This document shows positions 17,497 to 25,438 of a stretch of DNA of 64,000 nucleotides, one piece after another (positions within the stretch are counted from its first letter, which is position 1; each line of letters starts with the position of its first letter). This stretch comes from Dyadobacter endophyticus. Lineage in GTDB: Bacteria; Bacteroidota; Bacteroidia; Cytophagales; Spirosomataceae. Position numbers and translations under genes: made by a program. The notes under the pieces are model-generated. The model was not told the DNA's origin and ran no database searches. It saw nothing but the letters and a program-made list of their open reading frames with translations. The stretch covers positions 124,001 to 188,000 of the forward strand of contig NZ_BMIA01000007.1 of assembly GCF_014641595.1 (NCBI RefSeq). Reading direction: 5' to 3'.

Positions 17497-17525
17497 AAAA
17501 GCCAGGCCTGAACGACCTGGCTTTT
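17497..17525 (-). terminator. Terminator of manC
   Basis: AAAAGCCAGG and CCTGGCTTTT form a perfect 10-bp stem with a 9-nt loop, 30 bp beyond the manC stop on the minus strand. It is symmetric, so it may also stop transcripts from the left. Confidence 0.8.
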
Positions 17526-17554
17526 CAAACGGTATGCATTAATACTCAACCGAA

Positions 17555-18622
17555 TTACACATATTTCGGATCGAGCTCCTTGGCTTGGGCTACAAATTCC
17601 TTCACTTTTTGTTCGTCGTCCTTTTTGCAGATCAGCAGCACGCCGTCGAATTCGGCGACGATGAAGCCGTCGAGACCGTTGATGACCACCAGTTTGTCTT
17701 TCGGCGTTTTGATGATCGAGTTGGTGGTATTGTGCAGGATCAGATTGCCGTCCGCTACATTCAGGTTGGCATCCTTTTCCGATACTTCATACATCGATTT
17801 CCAGGTACCAAGATCCGACCAGCCGAAACTGGCTAGTACTACGTGCACATTCTCGGCTTTTTCCATAATACCATTGTCGATGGAAATACTGCCGCAATGC
17901 TGGTAAGCGCGCTGAACAAACGAATCCTCCGAATTGAGGTAGTAATGGTCGTTGCCGCCCTGGAAAATCTCCGCGATATCAGGCTGGAACCGGGTCAGCG
18001 CCTTTTTGAAGGCATTGATGTTCCAGACAAAAATTCCGGCATTCCAGACAAAATCACCACTGTCGAGGAACTGCAATGCAAGCTCCAAATGCGGCTTTTC
18101 GGTAAATGACTTTACTTTTTTGACCGTCAGCTTATCCGGAATATATTGGATATACCCATAACCGGTGTCGGGGCGGGTCGGCTGAATACCGAGCGTTATC
18201 AGGATATCTTCATTACGCGTAGCACCCAGTGCTACTTTGATTGTATCCTTGAAAACTTCCTCTTTGAGAATAATATGATCTGCCGGTGCCACTACGACAT
18301 TCGCATTGGGGTTCCGGGCCGCGATTTTGTAGCATGCATAAGCAATGCAGGGGGCGGTATTCCGGCGGTGGGGTTCCAGCAGGATCTGATCGTCGGTCAG
18401 CTCGGGGATCTGCTGTTTGATAAGCTCCTTGTATTCCTGACTGGTTACAATATAAATATTTTCAATAGGGCACACGCCGTCAAATCTGTCGACAGTTTGT
18501 TGCAGCAGCGTCCTGCCTGTGCCGAGCACATCATGGAACTGCTTGGGGAAATCCGTCCGGCTAAACGGCCAAAAACGGGTTCCTACACCGCCTGCCATGA
18601 TTATCACATAAGTATCCTGCAT
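17555..18622 (-). CDS. manC: Mannose-1-phosphate guanylyltransferase
   Basis: The enzyme makes GDP-mannose from mannose 1-phosphate and GTP for surface polysaccharides or GDP-fucose. The 355-aa protein has the nucleotidyltransferase motif GGVGTRFWPFSRTDFPKQF near the N-terminus. VVVAPADHIIL and FVWNAGIFVWN follow, then SIDNGIMEKAENV and SFGWSDLGTWKSM, all typical of the single-domain form. The phosphomannose isomerase half of larger bifunctional proteins is absent. No GDP-mannose-using genes are adjacent. It diverges from the TonB receptor gene across 274 bp. Confidence 0.93.
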   Translation of the reverse strand: MQDTYVIIMAGGVGTRFWPFSRTDFPKQFHDVLGTGRTLLQQTVDRFDGVCPIENIYIVTSQEYKELIKQQIPELTDDQILLEPHRRNTAPCIAYACYKIAARNPNANVVVAPADHIILKEEVFKDTIKVALGATRNEDILITLGIQPTRPDTGYGYIQYIPDKLTVKKVKSFTEKPHLELALQFLDSGDFVWNAGIFVWNINAFKKALTRFQPDIAEIFQGGNDHYYLNSEDSFVQRAYQHCGSISIDNGIMEKAENVHVVLASFGWSDLGTWKSMYEVSEKDANLNVADGNLILHNTTNSIIKTPKDKLVVINGLDGFIVAEFDGVLLICKKDDEQKVKEFVAQAKELDPKYV

Positions 18623-18896
18623 CTGTGGCTATGTTTGTTGTAACGCTAAATAATCCTTCAAAACTAATGATAATGCGTCAGTATGCTCAACCACGTCTCC
18701 GAAAAGTCGGGAAAATTAGTTCATGGCATTTAACGCAATCGTTCACCGATATTGTAAATTGGCTAATCGTGATGGGGAGAAATCGACGGAATGCGGAACA
18801 TGAATATTTTATAAATACCCAAAGAAAAAATTGGATATAATTAAAAAGAAATTGATTTCTTAGTAACTTGTTAAAGACATCAGCCCATTAAGAACC

Positions 18897-21800
18897 ATGA
18901 ACAAAACTTCTACTACCGTCAGGAATCTGCCGCTTTTGCTCCTCTCTTTGTTGTTTTGGCAACATTCTTTCGCGCAGATTAGTTTAACCGGCAAGGTTAC
19001 AGAATCAGTCACACAGGAACCGCTGGCCGGCGTCAGCATTCGTATACAGGGCAAAGTTGCCGGTACGATCACCGATACAAAAGGTGGTTTTTCCCTGACC
19101 ACAGCATCCAATCCCCCATTTTCGATCGTCGTCAGTTCCGTAGGCTTTCAAACTCAGGAAATTGCGGTTACAGCAAGTGTATCGAGCCTCGATATCAAGC
19201 TGGTGGAACAGCCCGTCCAGGGAAGGGAAATCGTGGTTTCTGCCTCTCGTGTAGAGGAAAGCGTGATGAAATCGCCGGTAGCGGTCGAAAAACTCGATAT
19301 CCGCGGCATTCGCGACACGCCTTCCACAAACTTCTATGATGCGCTTTCGAATCTGAAAGGCATCGACATGACGACGCAGGGCGTTTTGTTCAAATCGGTG
19401 AATATGCGCGGCTTCGGCGCGACCGGGAACCCTCGTACCGTTCAGATGATCGATGGCATGGATAACCAGGCACCCGGGCTCAATTTCCCGCTCGACAATA
19501 TTATCGGCATGTCCGAACTCGACGTCGAAAGCGTGGAGGTATTGCCCGGCGCAGCATCGGCATTGTACGGACCTAATGCCGTGAACGGGCTGATTTTGAT
19601 GAACAGCAAGAGCCCGTTTCTTTATCAGGGCCTGAGCGCGAACCTGAAAGGCGGTATCATGCACGAAAAAAACCGGACGAAGGCAACTACGCCTTTTGCC
19701 GAGGGAACAATCCGCTATGCCAAGGCATTCAACAACAAATTCGCATTCAAGGTAAACCTGTCCTACATCCAGGCGAAAGACTGGGAAGCTACCAATTATA
19801 CAAACCTCAACGTAGGCGGCAATGCGGACCCTAATCGGGGAAAAGGCACCGATCTGGATTACGATGGAACGAATGTGTATGGTGATGAAATCCAGACCAA
19901 TATCAACGCGGTAGCCAAAGCGCTTGCCGCGGCGGGTCAGATTCCCCAGCAGGCGGTAGGCCTGGTGCCCAACTCGTTTGTCAGCCGCACGGGTTTCCGC
20001 GAAAAGGACCTGGTGGACTACAACAGTAAAAGTTTCAAGGCAAATGCCGCATTGCATTACCGCCTGAACGAGAAGGTGGAAGCCATTGCCCAAGTGAACT
20101 ACGGTTACGGAACAACGGTTTACACCGGAACCGGCCGCTATTCGCTCCGTGATTTCAACCTCACCCAGGCAAAACTTGAACTACGGGGCGATAATTTCAC
20201 CGTCAGGGCCTATACTACCCAGGAACGTTCCGGGAAGTCGTACCTCTCCGGCCTTGCCGCGGTTTCCATGCTGAGTGAGATCAAACCGAACAATACATGG
20301 TTTGGGCAATATGTGGGTGCATTCGTGCAGGCACGGAATTCAGGTGCAGCAGAGGCAGATGCGCACGTGCTCGCGCGCCAGTTTGCCGACCAGGGTATGC
20401 CGCAGCCAGGCAGCGCTACATTCAACCAATTGCTGGATAAGTATCGCAATATGCCCATCGTGAACGGCGGGGGCGGTTTTGCCGACAAAACCAATATGTA
20501 CCACGTTGAAGGATTTTATAATTTTAAAAACCAGATCCGCTTCCTCGAACTAATCGCAGGGGCCAATTACCGGCTCTACACCCTCCGCTCCGCCGGGACA
20601 TTATTTGCTGATACCAAAGAAGGCCGCGACGGGACCATTCCCATCAATGAATGGGGCGCATTTGTTCAGGCTGGTAAAAACCTGCTATCCGACCATTTGA
20701 AACTGACGGGCTCGATACGATACGACAAAAATGAGAACTTCGACGGGCAATTTACACCGAGGGTGTCGGCGGTCACCACTTTCGGAGAGCATAATATCCG
20801 CCTCTCTTACCAGACCGGCTTCCGCATTCCAACCACTCAGAATCAGTATATCGACCTCAGAACGCCTTCGGGAACACTGGTAGGCGGCCTGCCCGAGTTT
20901 GATTCTCGGTACAATCTGTCAAATGGCATTCTCCGCCAGAACCTTTCAGAAGCAAACGTGGCGGCGGTTGTGAAAAACGACCCTTCGATAATCCAGAGCG
21001 CACAGCAATACGCAACAGTGGTAGTTACCCAACAGGCGACGACTGCTATTACGCAACAGGTAACCACAGCGGTAACTGCACAGGTAAACCAGGGTGTTGC
21101 GGCAGGAACTATTCCAAACGACCCGGCGGCGATCCAGGCAGCCATTACTGCGGGTGTGAACCAAACGCTTCCGGGCGTGCTGTCGGCCCAGCTTCCTGGT
21201 ATTCTGGCGGCACAAGTACCGGGCCTCGTTCCCGACCTGGCGAAGGCTTACGCATTAGGTAAACTTCCCAAATACCAGCCAGTGAAACTGAAACCGGAGC
21301 GCATTGCTTCCTACGAGATCGGTTACAAGGGTATTATCGCCAAAAGACTATTTATCGACGCCTATTATTATATCAGTAAATACAAAAACCTGATTGGTGG
21401 GACGGTGATCGTCGTGCCTACTGCTGCGGCCGCGCCCGGCCTACCCATCGAATCGGGAATCGGGGTAGGGAGCTACCAGGGATTTGCGCGGACGGTGAAT
21501 ACAACGGAAACCATTACTACACGCGGCTTCGCGATCGGTCTGAACTATGCATTGCCGAAAGGCTTCAACGTGGGCGGGAATGTGGCAAACAACGAATTGA
21601 AAGACTTTACGCCATCGCCGGAAGTGCAATATTCGCAGTTCAATACGCCGAAATACCGGTATAATGTAAATTTTGGACGACGCATTACTAGCTCCAACAC
21701 CTGGGGATTCAATGTAGTGTATCGTTATCAGCAGGCATTTTTGTGGGAATCCAGCTTTGTAGTGCCTACTACTACCGATGTGCCGGTATTCTCCAACACG

Positions 21801-21980
21801 CGCGTGCCGGCGATCAAGAATCTCGATGCGCAGATCAGCTGGAAAGTTCCGGCGATCAAATCGATCATTAAAGTGGGTGGTACCAACCTGTTCGGAAAGT
21901 CGTACTTCCAGTCGTACGCCAGCCCGAATGTGGGCAGCACGTACTATGTCTCCATTATGTTTGATGAATTGCTGAACTGA
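18897..21980 (+). CDS. TonB-dependent outer-membrane receptor with N-terminal CarboxypepD_reg-like domain
   Basis: This is a 1027-aa outer-membrane active transporter. A signal peptide ends near HSFAQ. Residues about 28-105 form a CarboxypepD_reg-like domain (VTQEPLAGVSIRIQGKVAGT). The plug follows from about 115, with FKSVNMRGFGATGNPR and VEVLPGAASALYGPNAVNG. A beta-barrel then ends in the usual C-terminal aromatic-rich strand (YYVSIMFDELLN). Residues about 698-784 are a Gln/Thr/Ala/Val-rich insertion between barrel strands, just before LKPERIASYEIGYKG, probably an extracellular loop. No SusD-like partner follows, so it is not a classic SusCD pair. The substrate is unknown. Confidence 0.9.
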   Translation: MNKTSTTVRNLPLLLLSLLFWQHSFAQISLTGKVTESVTQEPLAGVSIRIQGKVAGTITDTKGGFSLTTASNPPFSIVVSSVGFQTQEIAVTASVSSLDIKLVEQPVQGREIVVSASRVEESVMKSPVAVEKLDIRGIRDTPSTNFYDALSNLKGIDMTTQGVLFKSVNMRGFGATGNPRTVQMIDGMDNQAPGLNFPLDNIIGMSELDVESVEVLPGAASALYGPNAVNGLILMNSKSPFLYQGLSANLKGGIMHEKNRTKATTPFAEGTIRYAKAFNNKFAFKVNLSYIQAKDWEATNYTNLNVGGNADPNRGKGTDLDYDGTNVYGDEIQTNINAVAKALAAAGQIPQQAVGLVPNSFVSRTGFREKDLVDYNSKSFKANAALHYRLNEKVEAIAQVNYGYGTTVYTGTGRYSLRDFNLTQAKLELRGDNFTVRAYTTQERSGKSYLSGLAAVSMLSEIKPNNTWFGQYVGAFVQARNSGAAEADAHVLARQFADQGMPQPGSATFNQLLDKYRNMPIVNGGGGFADKTNMYHVEGFYNFKNQIRFLELIAGANYRLYTLRSAGTLFADTKEGRDGTIPINEWGAFVQAGKNLLSDHLKLTGSIRYDKNENFDGQFTPRVSAVTTFGEHNIRLSYQTGFRIPTTQNQYIDLRTPSGTLVGGLPEFDSRYNLSNGILRQNLSEANVAAVVKNDPSIIQSAQQYATVVVTQQATTAITQQVTTAVTAQVNQGVAAGTIPNDPAAIQAAITAGVNQTLPGVLSAQLPGILAAQVPGLVPDLAKAYALGKLPKYQPVKLKPERIASYEIGYKGIIAKRLFIDAYYYISKYKNLIGGTVIVVPTAAAAPGLPIESGIGVGSYQGFARTVNTTETITTRGFAIGLNYALPKGFNVGGNVANNELKDFTPSPEVQYSQFNTPKYRYNVNFGRRITSSNTWGFNVVYRYQQAFLWESSFVVPTTTDVPVFSNTRVPAIKNLDAQISWKVPAIKSIIKVGGTNLFGKSYFQSYASPNVGSTYYVSIMFDELLN

Positions 21981-21992
21981 GTCGCGGTGACG

Positions 21993-22637
21993 CTACTTTT
22001 CACCATAAGCCAGGTCGCCGGCATCGCCGAGGCCTGGTACTATATAATATTGTTCGTTCAGCTTCTGATCCACGGCACCCAGCCAGAGGCGGCATTGCGG
22101 AATGCGGCTTTGCAGGTACTGCACCCCCTCAGGACTTGCTATAACCGATGCAATATGTGTCTGCGACGGGATACCGAACCGCAGCAATGCGTGGTAAACT
22201 TTTTCCATCGACCGGCCGGTTGCCAGCATCGGGTCGATCATCACGAGGATTTTACCCGTCAGATCGGGACTCGTGATGTAATCCATTTCAACCGTAAACT
22301 CCTCCTCTGCATTGATGTGATGCCCGCGATAGGCTCCGATGAATGCATTGTCGGCATGATCGAAAATATTCAGAAAGCCCTGGTGAAACGGTAAACCGGC
22401 CCGCAGAATGGTAGCGAGCACGATCGGCTGCAACATCGACCGGCACGATGCCGTACCGAGCGGTGTTTCTACTTTCCCGGTTTTGAAAGTGAGCGTTTTG
22501 GACATTTCATAAGCCAGCAACTCGCCCATCCGCTCCATGTTCCGGCGAAACCGCATCCGGTCTTTCTGACAATTTACATCACGTAATTCGGCCAGGTAAT
22601 GATCTGCTATGGAAGGTTTTTGGGAAAGTAAAAACAT
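21993..22637 (-). CDS. upp: Uracil phosphoribosyltransferase
   Basis: Upp salvages uracil with PRPP to give UMP. The 214-aa protein has the PRPP-binding motif MIDPMLATGRSMEKV, with Arg where many homologues have Gly in LATGGS. The uracil-binding end YIVPGLGDAGDLAYG is intact. An early block TFKTGKVETPLGTASCR fits the family. The gene lies tail to tail with the TonB receptor (12 bp between stops). It is divergent from the Wzi/RemB-like gene; a 9-bp inverted repeat lies in the shared region. Confidence 0.94.
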   Translation of the reverse strand: MFLLSQKPSIADHYLAELRDVNCQKDRMRFRRNMERMGELLAYEMSKTLTFKTGKVETPLGTASCRSMLQPIVLATILRAGLPFHQGFLNIFDHADNAFIGAYRGHHINAEEEFTVEMDYITSPDLTGKILVMIDPMLATGRSMEKVYHALLRFGIPSQTHIASVIASPEGVQYLQSRIPQCRLWLGAVDQKLNEQYYIVPGLGDAGDLAYGEK

Positions 22638-22688
22638 GGGAGCGACAGTTTTTTAGACTACTCCATGCAAGATAATACAAATTCATTG

Positions 22689-22722
22689 ACGTAATTTGGA
22701 ACACCATTTCTAAAAATTACGT
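22689..22722. promoter_or_regulatory. Inverted repeat in the upp/outer-membrane-protein divergent region
   Basis: ACGTAATTT (22689-22697) and AAATTACGT (22714-22722) are perfect 9-bp arms 16 bp apart. The spacing of about 2.4 helical turns between arm centres would suit a dimeric regulator acting on either gene. No T-run follows. Confidence 0.3.
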
Positions 22723-22763
22723 GCAAGAGCTCATATTGCGATCGTAGTAGATTTTTGTTGCCT

Positions 22764-24533
22764 ATGTATCAAGGAATTATCCGGCATTTTAAATTACTGT
22801 TTTTAACACTGGTATCCTCAGCATACGTACACGCGCAAAGTTCATTCATTCCGCTAAACGACGACTATTATCATCTCATCGATCGTCTGGAAATTAAAAG
22901 AGGCAAATTTTCCGAAGGTTTTCACTACAATGCCAAGCCGTTCGAACGGAAAGCGGTGGTGGCGCTCACCGATTCCATATTAAAAGAAGGCACCGTCGAC
23001 CTTACCGACCGCGATTGGGAAACGATCGATTACATACGCGAAGACAGCTGGGAATGGACGAAGGGAATGATCTCCACCGATTCGGCCAAATACAACAAGC
23101 TGGCACGGCTTGGTTGGTTCAAATCACCTCCTCCGGGGCAGAAACGGAAGTTCTTCCACCACCCTGCCGATCTGTACAGCATTCACAACAAAGATTTCGA
23201 CCTGCATTTCAATTTTACCACCACCAATTTTATTGGAAAAGACAACAGCTACGACACCACGGCGCACCAGACGCTTTGGTTCACAGGCCGCGGAGTGGAA
23301 ATCAGGGGCATGATCAATGATAAGCTCGGATTTTACACATTTGTGTCTGATAACCAGGGCCGTTTTCCGCGCTATGTAAATGCATTTGCTCCTAAATACA
23401 GCTTCCCCGGCGAAGGCTTGGCCAAAGCAACGCGCAACCACGGCAACGATTTTCTTTCAGCGCGTGGCTACATTACTTTTCGCCCGCTGAAAGCCATTAA
23501 TGTCAAGTTCGGGCACGATTACAATACATTCGGCAGCGGTTACCGCTCGCTGGTCCTTTCCGATAACAGTAGCCCATACCTGTTTTTACGCCTCGACACC
23601 CAGCTGGGACGGTTCCATTATACGAACCTCTGGACCAGCATGATAGACGGCGGAAAGGATGCTTTCTCGGAGTTTTTGAGGAAAAAGAAATTTGCCGCTA
23701 TCCACCATTTGAGTGTCAACCTTACCGACAAAATCAATTTCGGCGTATTTGAAGCCGAAGTTTTCAACCGCGATTCCGTTGGCGGCGGGTACGACCTCAA
23801 CTACCTGAACCCCATCATTTTCTATCGTTACGTAGAATCCTACATCGGCAGCCAGGACAATGCATTGCTGGGTTTTGATTTCCGCTGGCTCGTCGGCAAA
23901 ACCGCTTCCATTTACAGCCAGTTTGTCCTGGACGAATTTCTAACCCGATTCCTTTTCAACGGCAGCGGGTCGTGGACCAACAAATACAGCTTCCAGCTCG
24001 GCGGCAAATATGTGGATGCATTTGGGATACCTAACCTTGATTTGCAGGCGGAATACAACGTCGTGCGCCCCTACACGTACTCGCACAAGGACGGCGGGCG
24101 CAATTACATGCATTACGGGCAGGCGCTCGCGCATCCGCTGGGGGCTAATTTCCGGGAATATTTAGGGATAATACGCTATAAAGTCACGCCGAGACTGTCT
24201 ATTTACGGCACCGTCATGTCGGCCATGCAGGGTAAAGATCCGAGCACGGGGTCTTATAATTATGGTGGAGATATTTCGAAAAGCTACGAAACGCGGAATG
24301 ATGGTCGTCCAGGTGATCTCGGTGATGTTAATCAGAAAATCGGACAGGGTATTAAAGCAACCACATTATTTACGGATTTACGACTGTCTTACTCTTTGGC
24401 CCACAACCTGTTCCTCGACGGCCGGTATCTTATGCGAAAGGTGAAGTCACAGGATGTGAATGTGGCTACCAACTCCAACGTTTTTTCGATTGCCATCCGC
24501 TACAATATGGCGTACCGGCAGCAAACCTACTGA
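22764..24533 (+). CDS. Outer-membrane beta-barrel protein, Wzi/RemB-like
   Basis: The 589-aa protein has a signal peptide ending near VHAQS. The head FIPLNDDYYHLIDRLEIKRG is typical of Bacteroidetes proteins annotated as Wzi-like capsule-assembly or RemB-like. The rest alternates aromatic and polar residues (GRGVEIRGMINDKLGFYTF and FNVTTNSNVFSIAIRYNM-like strands) and ends as an outer-membrane barrel. The ATG at 22764 is preferred over an in-frame TTG at 22755 because it puts the hydrophobic signal in the standard position. The function is not established; surface polysaccharide anchoring is a guess. nadC follows after 17 nt. Confidence 0.65.
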   Translation: MYQGIIRHFKLLFLTLVSSAYVHAQSSFIPLNDDYYHLIDRLEIKRGKFSEGFHYNAKPFERKAVVALTDSILKEGTVDLTDRDWETIDYIREDSWEWTKGMISTDSAKYNKLARLGWFKSPPPGQKRKFFHHPADLYSIHNKDFDLHFNFTTTNFIGKDNSYDTTAHQTLWFTGRGVEIRGMINDKLGFYTFVSDNQGRFPRYVNAFAPKYSFPGEGLAKATRNHGNDFLSARGYITFRPLKAINVKFGHDYNTFGSGYRSLVLSDNSSPYLFLRLDTQLGRFHYTNLWTSMIDGGKDAFSEFLRKKKFAAIHHLSVNLTDKINFGVFEAEVFNRDSVGGGYDLNYLNPIIFYRYVESYIGSQDNALLGFDFRWLVGKTASIYSQFVLDEFLTRFLFNGSGSWTNKYSFQLGGKYVDAFGIPNLDLQAEYNVVRPYTYSHKDGGRNYMHYGQALAHPLGANFREYLGIIRYKVTPRLSIYGTVMSAMQGKDPSTGSYNYGGDISKSYETRNDGRPGDLGDVNQKIGQGIKATTLFTDLRLSYSLAHNLFLDGRYLMRKVKSQDVNVATNSNVFSIAIRYNMAYRQQTY

Positions 24534-24550
24534 TTTAAATTTCAAACAAA

Positions 24551-25414
24551 ATGGAAACTGATCCACACGAACTCCGGAATCTTCTCAGGCTCGCATTGCT
24601 GGAAGATATCGGTGACGGAGACCATTCATCCCTGGCCAGCGTTCCCGAAAATGCCACCAAGCGTGCAAAGCTGCTGGTGAAGCAGGATGGTGTTCTTGCT
24701 GGGGTGGAAGTGGCGCAGATCATCTTCGATGAGACCGCTAAATATTACAATTACCCCCTTCCGAAAATTAATGTGTTACTTTTTGACGGTTCCGTCGTAT
24801 CAACAGGAGACATTGTTTTTACGGTAGAAGGAAACGCACGTCTGATCCTGAAAGCCGAGCGGTTGGTGCTCAACATTATGCAGCGCATGAGCGGTATAGC
24901 CACCTATGCACGGCAAATGTCGGATCTGATCAAGGATTTGCCCGTAAAATTGCTCGATACCCGGAAAACGACCCCGAATTTTAGGCTTTTTGAAAAGATG
25001 GCTGTGAAAATAGGAGGTGCGGTAAACCACCGGATGGGCCTTTACGACATGATTATGTTGAAGGACAACCACGTGGATTATGCTGGCGGTATCGAGGCGG
25101 CGATTACCGGCGCCCGGAAATACCTGAAAGAAACGGGCCGGAAGCTGAAAATCGAGATCGAAACGCGGAACCTTGCCGAGGTGGATGAGGTGCTTCGCGT
25201 GGGGCAGGTCGATATTATCATGCTGGATAATTTCAATCTCGACGATCTGCGTGAGGCTGTGAAGCGGATCGGCGGACGGTACGAGACGGAGGCATCCGGC
25301 AACATTACCGAAAAAACATTGCGCGCAGTGGCCGAAACCGGTGTGGATGGAATTTCCTCCGGCGCGCTCACGCACCAGGCGCGAAGTCTGGATTTAAGTC
25401 TGAAAGCCTTCTAA
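24551..25414 (+). CDS. nadC: Nicotinate-nucleotide pyrophosphorylase (carboxylating), quinolinate phosphoribosyltransferase
   Basis: NadC converts quinolinate and PRPP to nicotinate mononucleotide in de novo NAD synthesis. The 287-aa length is standard. Diagnostic stretches are LEDIGDGDHSS, LNIMQRMSGIATYARQ, LLDTRKTTPNFRLFEKMAV and NHRMGLYDMIMLKDNH. The barrel end EASGNITEKTLRAVAETGVD also fits. The nadA and nadB partners are not in the window. It sits between two outer-membrane-protein genes (17 nt and 24 nt gaps), so the three are probably co-transcribed. Confidence 0.96.
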   Translation: METDPHELRNLLRLALLEDIGDGDHSSLASVPENATKRAKLLVKQDGVLAGVEVAQIIFDETAKYYNYPLPKINVLLFDGSVVSTGDIVFTVEGNARLILKAERLVLNIMQRMSGIATYARQMSDLIKDLPVKLLDTRKTTPNFRLFEKMAVKIGGAVNHRMGLYDMIMLKDNHVDYAGGIEAAITGARKYLKETGRKLKIEIETRNLAEVDEVLRVGQVDIIMLDNFNLDDLREAVKRIGGRYETEASGNITEKTLRAVAETGVDGISSGALTHQARSLDLSLKAF

Positions 25415-25438
25415 CCTTTTCATTCATATCAAAAGCGT

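Noticed and set aside
18625..18840. Small plus-strand ORF between manC and the TonB receptor gene
   Set aside because: It overlaps the start of manC on the other strand, has no signal or domain, and the composition is that of an AT-rich intergenic region.
19005..20093. 362-codon minus-strand frame inside the TonB receptor gene
   Set aside because: Antisense shadow in a GC-balanced coding region; no recognisable motif, while the plus frame has plug and barrel signatures.
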